The notes below the pieces were generated by a model. That model was not told the origin of the DNA and searched no databases. It worked only from the letters and a program-made list of their open reading frames with translations. 64,000 nucleotides of DNA from Allomeiothermus silvanus DSM 9946. GTDB lineage: Bacteria > Deinococcota > Deinococci > Deinococcales > Thermaceae. The DNA lies in NCBI RefSeq assembly GCF_000092125.1, contig NC_014212.1, forward strand, positions 826,001 to 890,000. Direction: 5' to 3'. A program made the position numbers and the translations under genes. Shown here in pieces: positions 26,567 through 35,581 of the stretch (position 1 is the first letter of the stretch; every line of letters begins with the position of its first letter).

Positions 26567-28330
26567 ATGAATTTAACCCTCTTAGATATCGTGCTGCTCC
26601 TGCTGGTGCTGGTGCTGGGAGGGGTCATTGTGCTGCTCATGCAGCGGATGGCCCGCCTTGCCGAAGAGCAGAAAGCCGGAGCATCGGAAGCCCAGCGGAT
26701 ACTCGCCGACGCCCGCCGGGAAGCCCAGGTCATGCTCGAGGCCGCCAGGTCTGAGTCCCGCGAACTGCTGGCTGCTGCCCGATCGGAGGCCCAGGCCATG
26801 CGCGAGGCCGCACAAACCGAGATCGAGCGTACCCGCCAGAACCTCGAGGCCCGCATGCAGGCCCAGCTCAAAGAGGAGCGCGAACGCCTCGAGGCCGGGG
26901 TGCAAGCCAGCATTCGGGCCGCCGAGACCACCCTCAAGCGCGACCAGGAGGCCATCGAGCGTGAGAAAGAAGCCCTAAGGCGCGAGCAAGAGCGGCTCCA
27001 GGCAGAGCTGAATAGCGTCCGGGCGGAGCGCGAAGAGCAAAAGCGTGAACTCGAGCGTCTGGCTCGCCGCAGCGAACAGCTCGACGCCCGGGCCATCAAG
27101 CTCGACCAACAAGAGGAAAAGCTCGAGGCCTTCGAGAAGACCCTCTACGCGCGCGAAGCTGAACTCTCAAGCCGCGAAAAACTGATAGACCAGCGGCTTC
27201 AGGAGGTAGCCGGGATGAGCCAGGAGGAGGCCCGCAACCTGCTCCTCTCGCGCCTGGACGCCGAACTCGAGGAGGAGAAGGCCCACCGGGTCAAGGCCAG
27301 CCTGGAAAAAGCCCGGCTCGAGGTCAAGCGCGAGGCCCAGAAGCTCTTGGCCCAGGCCGCCCAGCGCCAGGCCTCCGAGACTGCGGCAGCCTTGGCGGTC
27401 TCGGTGGTTCCCATTCCCTCCGACGCCATGAAAGGCCGCATTATCGGGCGTGAGGGTCGCAATATCCGCACGTTCGAGGCGCTCACCGGGGTAGACCTTA
27501 TCATCGACGACACCCCCGAGGCGGTGTTGCTCTCTAGCTTTAACCCCATCCGCCGTGAGATCGCCAAGATGGCCTTGGAGCAACTGGTCCAGGACGGGCG
27601 CATCCACCCCAGCCGGATCGAGGAGGTGGTGGAGAAAGCCAAGAGCGAGATGAAGACCTATATCTACGAGCGGGGCGAGGAAGCCGCGCTCGAGGCTGGA
27701 GTGGTTGGGCTGAAGCCCGGCCTGGTTCAGCTCCTCGGGCGTTTGCACTTTCGCTCAAGCTATGGTCAGAACGTGCTCAAGCACTCCGTCCAGGTAGCCC
27801 ACCTTACGGGGATTATGGCTGCTGAACTAGGGCTAGATGCCGCCATGGGCCGCCGGGCCGGGTTGTTGCACGACCTGGGCAAGTCGGTGGACCGCGAGAT
27901 CGAGGGAACCCACGTCGAGATCGGCATTACCTTAGCGGGCCGCTTCGGTGAGCCTAAAGAAGTGATCGACGCCATTGCCCACCACCATGACCCGGAAAAC
28001 GGTGAAACCCTCTACTCGGTGCTGACTGCCGCTGCCGACGCTATCAGCGCGGCTCGTCCGGGAGCAAGACGCGAATCCCTGGAGGAGTACATCCAGCGGC
28101 TCGAGCAGCTCGAGCGTATTGCCCTCAGCTTCCCCGGCGTGGAAAGCGCCTTTGCAGTGCAGGCCGGACGGGAGGTACGGGTCATCGTCAAGCCCGACAA
28201 GATCAATGACGCCAAAGCTACCTTGCTGGCCCGCGAGATCGCCGGGCGCATTGAGCGGGACATGAACTACCCTGGGCAGGTGCAGGTGACGGTGGTGCGG
28301 GAGAGCCGGGCGGTGGAGTACGCGAAGTAG
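26567..28330 (+). CDS. rny: Ribonuclease Y
   Basis: A membrane-anchored endoribonuclease that starts mRNA decay; 587 residues. One N-terminal membrane helix (LLDIVLLLLVLVLGGVIVLLM) is followed by a long charged coiled coil to about residue 280. The KH domain has the GxxG loop in MKGRIIGREGRNIRTF. The HD domain (about 375-470) has the metal-binding HD in AGLLHDLGKSVDREIEGTH and AIAHHHDPE. GGAGGCGCCTG before the ATG is a good ribosome site, one of few on this strand. The C-terminal domain ends VTVVRESRAVEYAK. Confidence 0.95.
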   Translation: MNLTLLDIVLLLLVLVLGGVIVLLMQRMARLAEEQKAGASEAQRILADARREAQVMLEAARSESRELLAAARSEAQAMREAAQTEIERTRQNLEARMQAQLKEERERLEAGVQASIRAAETTLKRDQEAIEREKEALRREQERLQAELNSVRAEREEQKRELERLARRSEQLDARAIKLDQQEEKLEAFEKTLYAREAELSSREKLIDQRLQEVAGMSQEEARNLLLSRLDAELEEEKAHRVKASLEKARLEVKREAQKLLAQAAQRQASETAAALAVSVVPIPSDAMKGRIIGREGRNIRTFEALTGVDLIIDDTPEAVLLSSFNPIRREIAKMALEQLVQDGRIHPSRIEEVVEKAKSEMKTYIYERGEEAALEAGVVGLKPGLVQLLGRLHFRSSYGQNVLKHSVQVAHLTGIMAAELGLDAAMGRRAGLLHDLGKSVDREIEGTHVEIGITLAGRFGEPKEVIDAIAHHHDPENGETLYSVLTAAADAISAARPGARRESLEEYIQRLEQLERIALSFPGVESAFAVQAGREVRVIVKPDKINDAKATLLAREIAGRIERDMNYPGQVQVTVVRESRAVEYAK

Positions 28331-28387
28331 CCGAACGTTCGGCGTAATACCCGGCCAGCAGGCGACCCCTCAGGAATTTTTGAAGGC

Positions 28388-28990
28388 TTACGAGGAAGCC
28401 GGGCGCCTCAACTTCAGCAATTCCCGCCCCACCGCCGCATAGCTGGCCCAGCCTAGCGGCGCCCGCTCGTCGCGCACCTCCCGCACCGCCACCCCGGCCA
28501 GCACCGCCTTCTCGAAGGCGGCGTAGCGGGGGATGAAGGTCTTGAAGTAAGGAATCCGGAGGTCTTGCAAAGTCTCGAGCGCCGCTTCCCCATCCCGTGA
28601 GGGCGGAGGCGGAACCAAGGTCACCAGCACCCGGTAGGAATAGCCCTCGAGTTCGGGCAACAGGCGCTCGAGGGTTGCCATCGCTAGAGTCCCTGGCGCG
28701 GTAGGCACGACGATCAGGTCAGCTTTCTCGCCGAGTTCGAAGAGGGCCTTGGCTTTGGGCTGGGCTCGAGTGTCGTAGACCACATACTCGAAGCGTTTGG
28801 GCCGGGCTTCCTCAGGATCGCTCACAGCGAAGGGGAACCCCGCTCCTCGATGGGCCCAGGTCAGAGCACCTTGGGCGGGATCGGCGTCTACCAAGAGGGT
28901 CGGACCCAAGTCGCTGAAGAAGGTTGCTAGGTGGACCGAGGTCGTGGTTTTGCCCACGCCCCCTTTGAGGGAAGTCACCAGAACCCGCAC
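28388..28990 (-). CDS. ParA/MinD-like ATPase
   Basis: A 200-residue deviant Walker A ATPase. The P-loop KGGVGKTTTSVHLA has the signature Lys two residues after the first Gly group; LLVDADPAQGALTW holds the A' motif; YVVYDTRAQPK is the position of Walker B. It is shorter than chromosomal Soj. No parB partner lies beside it, so it may position another cargo (inference). I chose the GTG at 28990, which directly precedes RVLVTSLKGG; the upstream residues to 29047 are basic and non-family. It diverges from mreB. Confidence 0.82.
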   Translation of the reverse strand: MRVLVTSLKGGVGKTTTSVHLATFFSDLGPTLLVDADPAQGALTWAHRGAGFPFAVSDPEEARPKRFEYVVYDTRAQPKAKALFELGEKADLIVVPTAPGTLAMATLERLLPELEGYSYRVLVTLVPPPPSRDGEAALETLQDLRIPYFKTFIPRYAAFEKAVLAGVAVREVRDERAPLGWASYAAVGRELLKLRRPASS

Positions 28991-29110
28991 GATGATTAAA
29001 AAATAGCATGACCCCGCCGGAGTTGTTTTCCGCCGCTTAGGCGTCATATGCTACGCTTCGGCTACAAGTTGGCTCACTGCATCTCAACTTGGGCTATAGA
29101 ATGGGGCGAT

Positions 29111-30148
29111 ATGTTTAGGGGCGAAGACATCGGGATTGACCTAGGTACCGCTTCCGTGCTGATCTATGTGCGCGGCAAGGGGATTGTGTTGCGCGAACCA
29201 TCGGTGATTGCGATGGTGCAAGGCAGCAAGGATGTTAAAGCGGTAGGTGCGGAGGCTTACCGGATGCTAGGCCGCACGCCGGGCAACATCGTGGCGGCCA
29301 GGCCGCTCAAAGATGGGGTAATCGCTGACTATACCCTCACCGAGCGGATGCTGACCCTGTTCATGCGCAAGGTGCTTTCGCCGGTCTCTTCGCGCTTTTT
29401 CAAGCCGCAGGTGATGGTGGGGGTTCCCTCCGGCGTAACCGAGGTCGAGCGCCAGGCCGTAGTGCGAGCAGTGGTGGAGGCTGGGGCGCGGCGGGCCTTT
29501 CTCATCGATGAACCCTTGGCGGCGGCCATCGGGGCGGGGATCGCCATTGCTGAGCCTACCGGGAGCATGGTAGTAGACATCGGGGGGGGTTCTACCGATA
29601 TCGCGGTGATCAGCTTAGGGGGAATTGTCAACGCGCAGAGCCTTAAGATCGCCGGGAACGAGTTCGATGAAGCCATCGCTAGCTTTATCCGCAACAAGTA
29701 CAACCTGCTGATCGGGGAGCGCACCGCTGAAGATCTCAAGATCAAGGTGGGGGCGGCCAAGATCCTGCCTGACGATGAGCCGGTGGTAGCCGAGGTGCGC
29801 GGGCGCGACTTGGTCTCGGGGCTCCCTAAGACCGTGGAGGTCTCGGCTCAAAACGTCACCGAGGCCCTGCAAGACCCACTCGACAAGATCATCCAAGGGG
29901 TCAAGCAGGTACTCGAGACCACCCCTCCCGAACTGGTCGCCGACATCATCGACCGGGGTATCTTGCTCACCGGCGGAGGAGCCTTGCTGCGCAACCTCGA
30001 CATCGTGCTCCAGGAGGCCACCGGTGTGCCGGTGGTAGTGGCCGAGAACGCGGTGGAAGCGGTGGCGGTGGGCACGGGCAAGGCTTTGGACATGCTCCAC
30101 GTTTTGCAAGATGCGCTGGTTTCCTCGGATGCGGTGCTGAGAAGATAA
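29111..30148 (+). CDS. mreB: Rod-shape protein MreB
   Basis: A bacterial actin homologue that guides cell-wall synthesis on the inner face of the membrane. The ATP-binding motifs are phosphate-1 IGIDLGTASVLIYV, phosphate-2 MVVDIGGGSTDIAVI and adenosine ILLTGGGALLRNLD. FRGEDIGID at the start is typical, supporting ATG 29111; TATAGA (29095-29100) lies 10 nt before it. Length 345 is normal. No mreC/mreD follows; instead the lipid A-type cluster begins 75 bp downstream. Confidence 0.93.
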   Translation: MFRGEDIGIDLGTASVLIYVRGKGIVLREPSVIAMVQGSKDVKAVGAEAYRMLGRTPGNIVAARPLKDGVIADYTLTERMLTLFMRKVLSPVSSRFFKPQVMVGVPSGVTEVERQAVVRAVVEAGARRAFLIDEPLAAAIGAGIAIAEPTGSMVVDIGGGSTDIAVISLGGIVNAQSLKIAGNEFDEAIASFIRNKYNLLIGERTAEDLKIKVGAAKILPDDEPVVAEVRGRDLVSGLPKTVEVSAQNVTEALQDPLDKIIQGVKQVLETTPPELVADIIDRGILLTGGGALLRNLDIVLQEATGVPVVVAENAVEAVAVGTGKALDMLHVLQDALVSSDAVLRR

Positions 30149-30161
30149 AGATGTCCTGCGC

Positions 30162-30212
30162 CGTACGTCCTACGCGCTGGGCCTTCTTTTGACGTACGAC
30201 CTGCGACGTACG
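30162..30212. repeat. Dispersed CGTACGTCCTACG repeat, third site
   Basis: CGTACGTCCTACG at 30162-30174 is followed by GACGTACG and GCGACGTACG (30191-30212), making a set of direct and inverted CGTACG units in the mreB-lpxD spacer. Confidence 0.5.
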
Positions 30213-30222
30213 CTGCCAGACG

Positions 30223-31221
30223 ATGCGCTTATCCCAAATCGCCGCGCACTTAGGAGGCCGCCTGGAGGGGCCGGACCTCGAGGTATCCCGTCTGGCCACG
30301 CCCGAGGGGGCCAAACCTGGGGAACTGGTGGTGGTGCGGGAACCCCGGTGGCTCGAGGCGGCCCTGGCCTCGGGGGCAGCGCTGGTGCTGGGTGAGGGCA
30401 TCCCCTGGCCGCAAACCCCGGCCCATTCGGTTATTTTTGTTTCCCAGATGGAAAGAGTCTGGCCCCGATTGCTCGCGCTCTTCGAGCGTCCTCTGCGTTG
30501 GGCAGAGCCCGGTATTCACCCCAGCGCCGTGGTCGAGTCCGGTGCTCAGGTGCACCCCACGGCAGCTATCGGGGCTTATGCCCTGATCCGTTCGGGGGCC
30601 CGCATTGGGGCAGGGGCGGTGGTAGCGCCCTATGCCTATGTGGGTGAAGGGGCGGAGGTAGGGGAGGGAGCGGTGCTCGAGCCGCGGGTCACCCTATACC
30701 CCCATAGCCGGGTTGGCCCCCGCTGCTGGATCGGCACGGGGGCGGTGGTGGGGGTGGTCGGGTTCGGTTTCCAAGACGGGGTGCGTCTACCCCATACCGG
30801 GCGGGTGGTGCTCGAGGAGGGGGTGGAACTCGGCGCGGGGAGCATCGTTCAGCGCAGCGTGGTAGGGGAGACCCGGATTGGCGCTCACAGCAAGATCGGC
30901 GAGCTGGTGCTCATCGGCCACAACGTTCAGATCGGACGGGAAGTGGTGATGGTGGGCGCGAGCGCGGTGGGGGGCAGTGTGAGAATCGAGGACCGGGTGG
31001 TGATGGCGGGCCAGGTAGTTCTGGCGGACCATGTCCGGGTCGGGCAGGGGGCTCGGGTCGCCGGGAGCAGTGCGGTCTCCAAGGATATCCCTCCTGGCGA
31101 GACCTGGGCTGGGGGGATTCCGGCCCGGCCTATCCGCGAGCACTGGCGACGCTTGGCCGTGCTGGATTGGTTGGTGGGCGTGGAAAAAAAGATTCGTAGG
31201 CTTATTGACAAGCTGAGTTGA
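30223..31221 (+). CDS. lpxD: UDP-3-O-acylglucosamine N-acyltransferase (LpxD)
   Basis: A trimeric left-handed beta-helix acyltransferase that adds the second acyl chain to UDP-3-acyl-glucosamine in lipid A synthesis. The N-terminal uridine-binding domain (1-100) is followed by many hexapeptide repeats ([38 protein letters not shown]). The catalytic His is probably in [12 protein letters not shown], and GFGFQDG matches the GFGYANDG-like family motif. A helical C-terminus follows [12 protein letters not shown]. It is the first gene of the cluster lpxD-lpxC-Gfo/Idh-fabZ-lpxA-lpxB-like. Acyl-chain specificity is not known. Confidence 0.9.
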   Translation: MRLSQIAAHLGGRLEGPDLEVSRLATPEGAKPGELVVVREPRWLEAALASGAALVLGEGIPWPQTPAHSVIFVSQMERVWPRLLALFERPLRWAEPGIHPSAVVESGAQVHPTAAIGAYALIRSGARIGAGAVVAPYAYVGEGAEVGEGAVLEPRVTLYPHSRVGPRCWIGTGAVVGVVGFGFQDGVRLPHTGRVVLEEGVELGAGSIVQRSVVGETRIGAHSKIGELVLIGHNVQIGREVVMVGASAVGGSVRIEDRVVMAGQVVLADHVRVGQGARVAGSSAVSKDIPPGETWAGGIPARPIREHWRRLAVLDWLVGVEKKIRRLIDKLS

Positions 31222-31230
31222 GGTTGGGCC

Positions 31231-32037
31231 ATGGTGGAACTCGAGGGAATAGGCCTACACACCGGGCAACCGGCCAAGGTTCGGTTTTTTGCCGAGGAAG
31301 GCCCGGTGCGCCTACGGGTAGGGGGGCAGACCTTTCGCCCACTGGCGAGCCGGGTCAGCGACACGACCCGCTGCACCGTGCTAGAGGCAGAAGGGGTGCG
31401 CCTGATGACGGTCGAGCACCTCCTGGCGGCGCTGTACTTGTGGGGGATATGGGAGGGATTACTGATCGAGGTGCAAGGGCCAGAGGTACCTATTCTCGAC
31501 GGCAGCGCGAAGGAGTGGATGCAAGCGCTCGCAGCTTTTCCCCCGCGGGGGCCAAAGCCTCGTCCGATTCCCGAGCCGTTCAAGCTGCAAGAAGATAAGA
31601 GCCTGGTGAGCGTTGAGCCCGCTGCTGTTTTTTCCCTCAACGTAACTATCGCGTTTCCCCATCCCAAAATCGGCTACCAAAGCTTCGCCAGCCCGCCGCG
31701 AATGTTGATGGAGGTGGTCGATGCCCGTACCTTCGGCTTTCTGGCGGAGGTCAACGCCCTTAAGGCCCAAGGCTTGATCCGGGGGGCCTCGCTGGAAAAC
31801 GCCCTGGTGTTTAGCGACCTCGCTCCGCTCAACACCCCCCGGGGCCTGGATGAGCCGGTGCGGCACAAGGCCCTGGATTTTTTGGGAGACCTCTACCTGG
31901 CCGGAGCCCCTTGGACCGGGCGGTTTAGCGTGCACCGGGGTTCCCACCGGCTGCACGTGCGCTTGGCGACCCGGCTCGAGCGGTGGCTGGCTGGAACCGA
32001 ACCAGATCCTGGTGGACGCGACGGTTATTCCCCCTGA
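31231..32037 (+). CDS. lpxC: UDP-3-O-acyl-N-acetylglucosamine deacetylase (LpxC)
   Basis: The zinc amidase of the committed lipid A step. It starts VELEGIGLHTGQPAKVRF, as usual. Zinc ligands are His in MTVEHLLAALYLWG and the His/Asp pair in VRHKALDFLGDLYLAG; VPILDGSAKEW lines the active site; the catalytic Glu is next to the first zinc His. The general-base His is probably in HRGSHRLHVRL. At 268 residues it is somewhat shorter than enterobacterial LpxC (about 305). GAGG lies before the ATG and lpxD ends 9 nt upstream. Confidence 0.9.
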   Translation: MVELEGIGLHTGQPAKVRFFAEEGPVRLRVGGQTFRPLASRVSDTTRCTVLEAEGVRLMTVEHLLAALYLWGIWEGLLIEVQGPEVPILDGSAKEWMQALAAFPPRGPKPRPIPEPFKLQEDKSLVSVEPAAVFSLNVTIAFPHPKIGYQSFASPPRMLMEVVDARTFGFLAEVNALKAQGLIRGASLENALVFSDLAPLNTPRGLDEPVRHKALDFLGDLYLAGAPWTGRFSVHRGSHRLHVRLATRLERWLAGTEPDPGGRDGYSP

Positions 32038-32137
32038 AAAACCCTTCAGGCTGAATTAAGGATCAAGGGTGTATGATCCGGCCAGGATTGCCGTGCTCGA
32101 GTTGAGCGGGCAAAGAAGTATCTGAGTAAAGGAGCTT

Positions 32138-33094
32138 ATGGAGCTGAAAGTAGGAGTCGTTGGAGTAGGAGTGATGGGCACCTACCACGCGCAGATCTAT
32201 GCCGGGCTGCCAGGGGTGCGGCTCGTCGGCGTGGCCGACCCTGATCCCGAGCGTCGCCGGGCGATCGAGCAGGACTTGGAAGTCCCCGCCTACCCCGAGG
32301 CCGAGGCCCTGCTGGGCAAAGTCCAGGCGGTTTCCATCGCCTCGCCTACGCTCTTGCACTATCCCCAGGTGCGGATGTTTTTGCAGGCCGGGGTGCACGT
32401 GCTGGTGGAAAAACCCATAACCCCTACCCTCTCTCAAGCCAAGGAACTGGTCAACTTGGCAGCACACGAGGGGCGGGTGCTCCAGGTGGGGCACGTGATG
32501 CGTTTTTACAAAGCGGTGAACGAGCTACCGCGGATGCTCAAACGGCCCTGGATGCTCGAGACCCGCCGCTTGGGCAACAACCGGCGCATCCGGGACATCG
32601 GGGTGATCCTCGACTTGATGATCCATGACCTGGACCTGGTGCTCTTGCTCTTGCGTGAGCGGCCTTATCGCTACAGTGTGGTTGGCCAAGAAGTAGACGG
32701 CCTAGACGAGTATGCCAACGCCGTGTTGGACTTCCCTTCAGGGGTGCGGGCGGTGCTCACTGCCAGCCGGGTTTCTCCTCAAAGCGAACGCTCGCTTTCG
32801 CTGACCCAAGACGGAGAGGTGATCCGCCTAGAATTCGCTAGCGAGTACACCGAGATAGCTATCCACCGCTTTCCCGCCAAGTATCACGACCCAGGTGGGA
32901 ACGGGCGGGTGGAAGAACAAGTCGAACGCATGGCCATTCAAAATGATAATCCCTTGCGCCGCCAACTAAAGCACTTCGTGGACCGCATCCAACGGGGGAC
33001 GCCACCCCTAGTCACCCTCGAGGACGACCTGCTGGCGTTGGAGTTGGCTATCGAACTAACCCGTGCGCTCAAGCCTGTTCCGACCCACCATTAG
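32138..33094 (+). CDS. Gfo/Idh/MocA-family oxidoreductase in the lpx cluster
   Basis: A 318-residue NAD(P)-dependent sugar oxidoreductase. The Rossmann motif is VGVVGVGVMGTYHAQIYAGL; the signature VLVEKPITPTLSQAKEL has the EKP Lys. DIGVILDLMIHDLDLVL holds the catalytic His region. AAAGGAG stands 5 nt before the ATG, and TATGAT upstream (about 32071) may be an internal promoter. Some lipid A pathways use a Gfo/Idh enzyme (GnnA) to oxidise UDP-GlcNAc at C3 before amination; the aminotransferase partner GnnB is not in the window, so this role is only possible. Confidence 0.85.
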   Translation: MELKVGVVGVGVMGTYHAQIYAGLPGVRLVGVADPDPERRRAIEQDLEVPAYPEAEALLGKVQAVSIASPTLLHYPQVRMFLQAGVHVLVEKPITPTLSQAKELVNLAAHEGRVLQVGHVMRFYKAVNELPRMLKRPWMLETRRLGNNRRIRDIGVILDLMIHDLDLVLLLLRERPYRYSVVGQEVDGLDEYANAVLDFPSGVRAVLTASRVSPQSERSLSLTQDGEVIRLEFASEYTEIAIHRFPAKYHDPGGNGRVEEQVERMAIQNDNPLRRQLKHFVDRIQRGTPPLVTLEDDLLALELAIELTRALKPVPTHH

Positions 33095-33131
33095 ATGAAC
33101 TTCTCGAGCCCTCCTGTCCCCTAGACTTCGG

Positions 33132-33137
33132 TACAAT
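33132..33137 (+). promoter_or_regulatory. -10 box before fabZ
   Basis: TACAAT ends 5 nt before a GTG (33143) and 8 nt before the ATG (33146) of fabZ, suggesting a separate leaderless transcript inside the lpx cluster. Confidence 0.45.
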
Positions 33138-33145
33138 CGGCGGTG

Positions 33146-33574
33146 ATGGATATCCTCGAGATTCTTAAGTTCCTGCCGCACCGCTATCCCTTTTTGCTGA
33201 TTGACCGGGTGCTAGAGGCTGATGAAAAGCACTTCAAAGCCCTTAAAAACGTGACCATCAACGAGCCGCACTTCACCGGGCACTTTCCTGGTTATCCCAT
33301 CATGCCCGGAGTGCTGATCCTGGAGAGCATGGCCCAGGCCTCCATCGCGGTGGTGGCCAAGCAGCCTGGAGTGCAGCCGGGCGGATTGGTGTTTTTAGTA
33401 GCGGTGGAGGACGCGCGCTTCAAAAAGCCAGTGGTTCCAGGAGACACGCTGGTTTTGCAGGGGGAGTTGCTCACCTTCCGCCGCGGGCTAGGCAAAGTGC
33501 GGGTGCAAGCCCTGGTGGACGAGGAAGTGCATGCCGAAGCTACCCTTACCTTCGTGGTGCGAGGGGAGGGGTGA
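33146..33574 (+). CDS. fabZ: 3-hydroxyacyl-ACP dehydratase FabZ
   Basis: A 142-residue hot-dog-fold enzyme of fatty-acid elongation. The catalytic His is in FLPHRYPFLLIDRV, and the catalytic Glu in PGVLILESMAQASIAV; FTGHFPGYPIMPGV is the substrate-tunnel motif. It removes water from 3-hydroxyacyl-ACP, the same intermediate used by LpxA and LpxD, which explains its place in lpx clusters. GTG 33143 would add one residue. It overlaps or abuts lpxA. Confidence 0.94.
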   Translation: MDILEILKFLPHRYPFLLIDRVLEADEKHFKALKNVTINEPHFTGHFPGYPIMPGVLILESMAQASIAVVAKQPGVQPGGLVFLVAVEDARFKKPVVPGDTLVLQGELLTFRRGLGKVRVQALVDEEVHAEATLTFVVRGEG

Positions 33575-33588
33575 CGCACGCCGCTCGT

Positions 33589-34374
33589 ATGACTAATCTC
33601 CACATTCATCCAACGGCTGTGGTTTCCCCCTCAGCCCAGATCGGTGCGGGGGTGGAGATCGGCCCTTACTGCGTGGTGGAAGGACCCTGCGTGCTGGAGG
33701 CAGGGGTCATCTTGGGAGCACACGTGGTCATACGGCCTTACGTGCGGCTGGGGGCGGGGGTGCGCGTCGCACCCCATGCGGTGCTTGGCGGAGAGCCCCA
33801 GGACCTCAGCTTCAAGGGCCAGGAGACATGGCTCGAGGTTGGGGAACGCACGGTAATTCGTGAGGGCGTCATCCTCCACCGCTCTACCCGCGAAGACCGG
33901 CCTACCCGCATCGGCGCGGACTGCTACCTGATGGCCCATAGCCACGTGGCCCACGACTGCCAGGTGGGGGACGGGGTGATCTTGACTAACGCCGTGAACC
34001 TAGCCGGCCATGTAGAAGTGGGAGAAAAAGCTGTTCTAGGCGGGATGACCGGTGTGCACCAGTTTGTGCGGATCGGGGCGTATGCCATGGTCGGCGGAGC
34101 CTCCAAAGTAGGCAAGGACATATTGCCCTTCGCGCTAGCGGACGGGCGGCCCGCTCGACACTACCGGCTCAACACCGTGGGGCTGCGCCGCCATGGGATT
34201 GGGGGAGGGCGCTACCGGGCGCTCGAGCAGGCCTTTCGCACCCTTCGTGAGGGCGGGCTCCTGAATGGCTTGCCCTTAACCGAGGAGGTTGCACGGCTAA
34301 GGGCATTCCTGGAGGCTCCCTCTAAACGGGGGATTGCCGCTTTTGTCTACCCTCAAGCGAAGTGGGAGGAATAA
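33589..34374 (+). CDS. lpxA: UDP-N-acetylglucosamine O-acyltransferase (LpxA)
   Basis: The first enzyme of lipid A synthesis, moving a 3-hydroxyacyl chain from ACP to the 3-OH of UDP-GlcNAc. Hexapeptide repeats run from IHPTAVVSPSAQIGAG; the catalytic His is in LMAHSHVAHDCQVG; NAVNLAGHVEVG and GGMTGVHQFVRIG are conserved, and the helical C-terminus starts after NTVGLRRHGI. If the wider frame is used, a GTG at 33571 overlaps the fabZ stop; ATG 33589 gives the normal N-terminus. The end overlaps the upstream part of the next frame. Confidence 0.92.
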   Translation: MTNLHIHPTAVVSPSAQIGAGVEIGPYCVVEGPCVLEAGVILGAHVVIRPYVRLGAGVRVAPHAVLGGEPQDLSFKGQETWLEVGERTVIREGVILHRSTREDRPTRIGADCYLMAHSHVAHDCQVGDGVILTNAVNLAGHVEVGEKAVLGGMTGVHQFVRIGAYAMVGGASKVGKDILPFALADGRPARHYRLNTVGLRRHGIGGGRYRALEQAFRTLREGGLLNGLPLTEEVARLRAFLEAPSKRGIAAFVYPQAKWEE

Positions 34375-34411
34375 TCCTCGGCGGGTTGCTTTACAGAGCC
34401 AACACGTCTTT

Positions 34412-35581
34412 ATGGACGAGATTCTCCTTCTTACCAATGGCCCGGGAGAGCTTTCTACCTGGGTTCCCCCGGTGGTGCGGCGGCTGCGCGAGCGGTTGCC
34501 GCAAACCAGGCTCGAGCTTTTTCTCATTGCTGACCAGTTCGCCAGCGGCCAGGAGCGGCACAAGGCCCGTGAACTCCCTTTGGATGCGATAGGAGAGCGG
34601 CGCGAGTTGCTAAGGCGGCTGCTCTCGCGCTCACATAAGAGGAAGGGGTTGGTTCTGATGCTAGGGGGAGCCCCGCGCGATGCGGTGTTGCTCGCGCGCG
34701 CGACCGGCTACCCGGCCTTCTCCTACAGCTTCAACGGGGGTAACTGGCATCCACAGCTTTGCCGTTTCTTTGTAGACTCCCAGCGCACCCAGGCCGAGGC
34801 CTTGCGGCGGGGGGCCGATCCCAGACGCCTTCAGGTGGTGGGAAACTTAGTCCTGGATGCTATCGCTGAGGCCCATCTTGCGCCCTATATAGGGGCGGAC
34901 GTGCTGCTCTTTCCCGGCAGCCGCCCCTTCGCCGCGCGGTATCTGCTGGGGTTCATGCTGCGCTCGGCCGAGCTGATGGCCCAGCAAAAGCCAGGGCTGC
35001 GCTTCGCCTGGGTACGCAGCCGTTTGCTACCCGACGCGGTAGTGGAGGAGGCGCTGGCTGCTGGCGGATCCCGGGCCTTTGGTGGGGTGAGCGCCCGGTT
35101 GCGGGAGGGCTGGCTGGTCTCCGAGCACGGCCTCGAGGTCCGTGTCGTGGATGAAGCCTCACGATACTCAGCCATGCGGCAAGCCAAGTTGGCCTTGACC
35201 ATCCCCGGCACCAACACCCTGGAAATGGCTTTTTCCGGTCTTCCGGCGGTGGTGCTGTTGCCCTTGCATAAACCCGAGCTGATCCCGCTCGAGGGCCTCT
35301 TACACTGGGTTGGGATGCTGCCTGGCGGTCACTGGCTCAAGCGGCAGGCTATTCTCACAGCTGAGCCGCGCATCGCCCACTTGGCTTTGCCCAACCAGTG
35401 GCTGGGTGAGCGGGTCTACCCCGAGCTGCGCGGGGTTTTTGGCCCGGAATCGGTGGCTCAGGTGGGGCTCGATCTGCTTTCTCCACAGCAGCAAGAGCAT
35501 GTGCGCTCGCGGCTACAAACCCTGGAGGCCTGGCCCGGGGCCGAGGCTTTGGTCGAGGCGATCCTGAACCACCCGCACTAG
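34412..35581 (+). CDS. Lipid-A-disaccharide synthase-related glycosyltransferase (LpxB-like)
   Basis: A 389-residue GT-B-type protein. It begins MDEILLLTNGPGELSTWVPP, with the GPGE motif typical of a branch of LpxB-related proteins. LLFPGSRPFAARYLLGFML corresponds to the SR motif after the central linker, and LALTIPGTNTLEMAFSGLPAV to the nucleotide-sugar site of LpxB (GTATLE in the enterobacterial enzyme). It is divergent from classical LpxB, so the sugar donor and acceptor may differ. ATG 34412 is chosen; the frame is open upstream into lpxA. It closes the lpx cluster. Confidence 0.78.
   Translation: MDEILLLTNGPGELSTWVPPVVRRLRERLPQTRLELFLIADQFASGQERHKARELPLDAIGERRELLRRLLSRSHKRKGLVLMLGGAPRDAVLLARATGYPAFSYSFNGGNWHPQLCRFFVDSQRTQAEALRRGADPRRLQVVGNLVLDAIAEAHLAPYIGADVLLFPGSRPFAARYLLGFMLRSAELMAQQKPGLRFAWVRSRLLPDAVVEEALAAGGSRAFGGVSARLREGWLVSEHGLEVRVVDEASRYSAMRQAKLALTIPGTNTLEMAFSGLPAVVLLPLHKPELIPLEGLLHWVGMLPGGHWLKRQAILTAEPRIAHLALPNQWLGERVYPELRGVFGPESVAQVGLDLLSPQQQEHVRSRLQTLEAWPGAEALVEAILNHPH

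Noticed and set aside
28991-29047. N-terminal extension of the ParA-like protein
   Set aside because: It is a basic stretch before the conserved RVLVTSLKGGVGK start; the leaderless GTG at 28990 fits better.
34334-34411. Upstream extension of the LpxB-like protein into lpxA
   Set aside because: The extension overlaps the lpxA end and does not match the family start MDEILLLTNGPGE.
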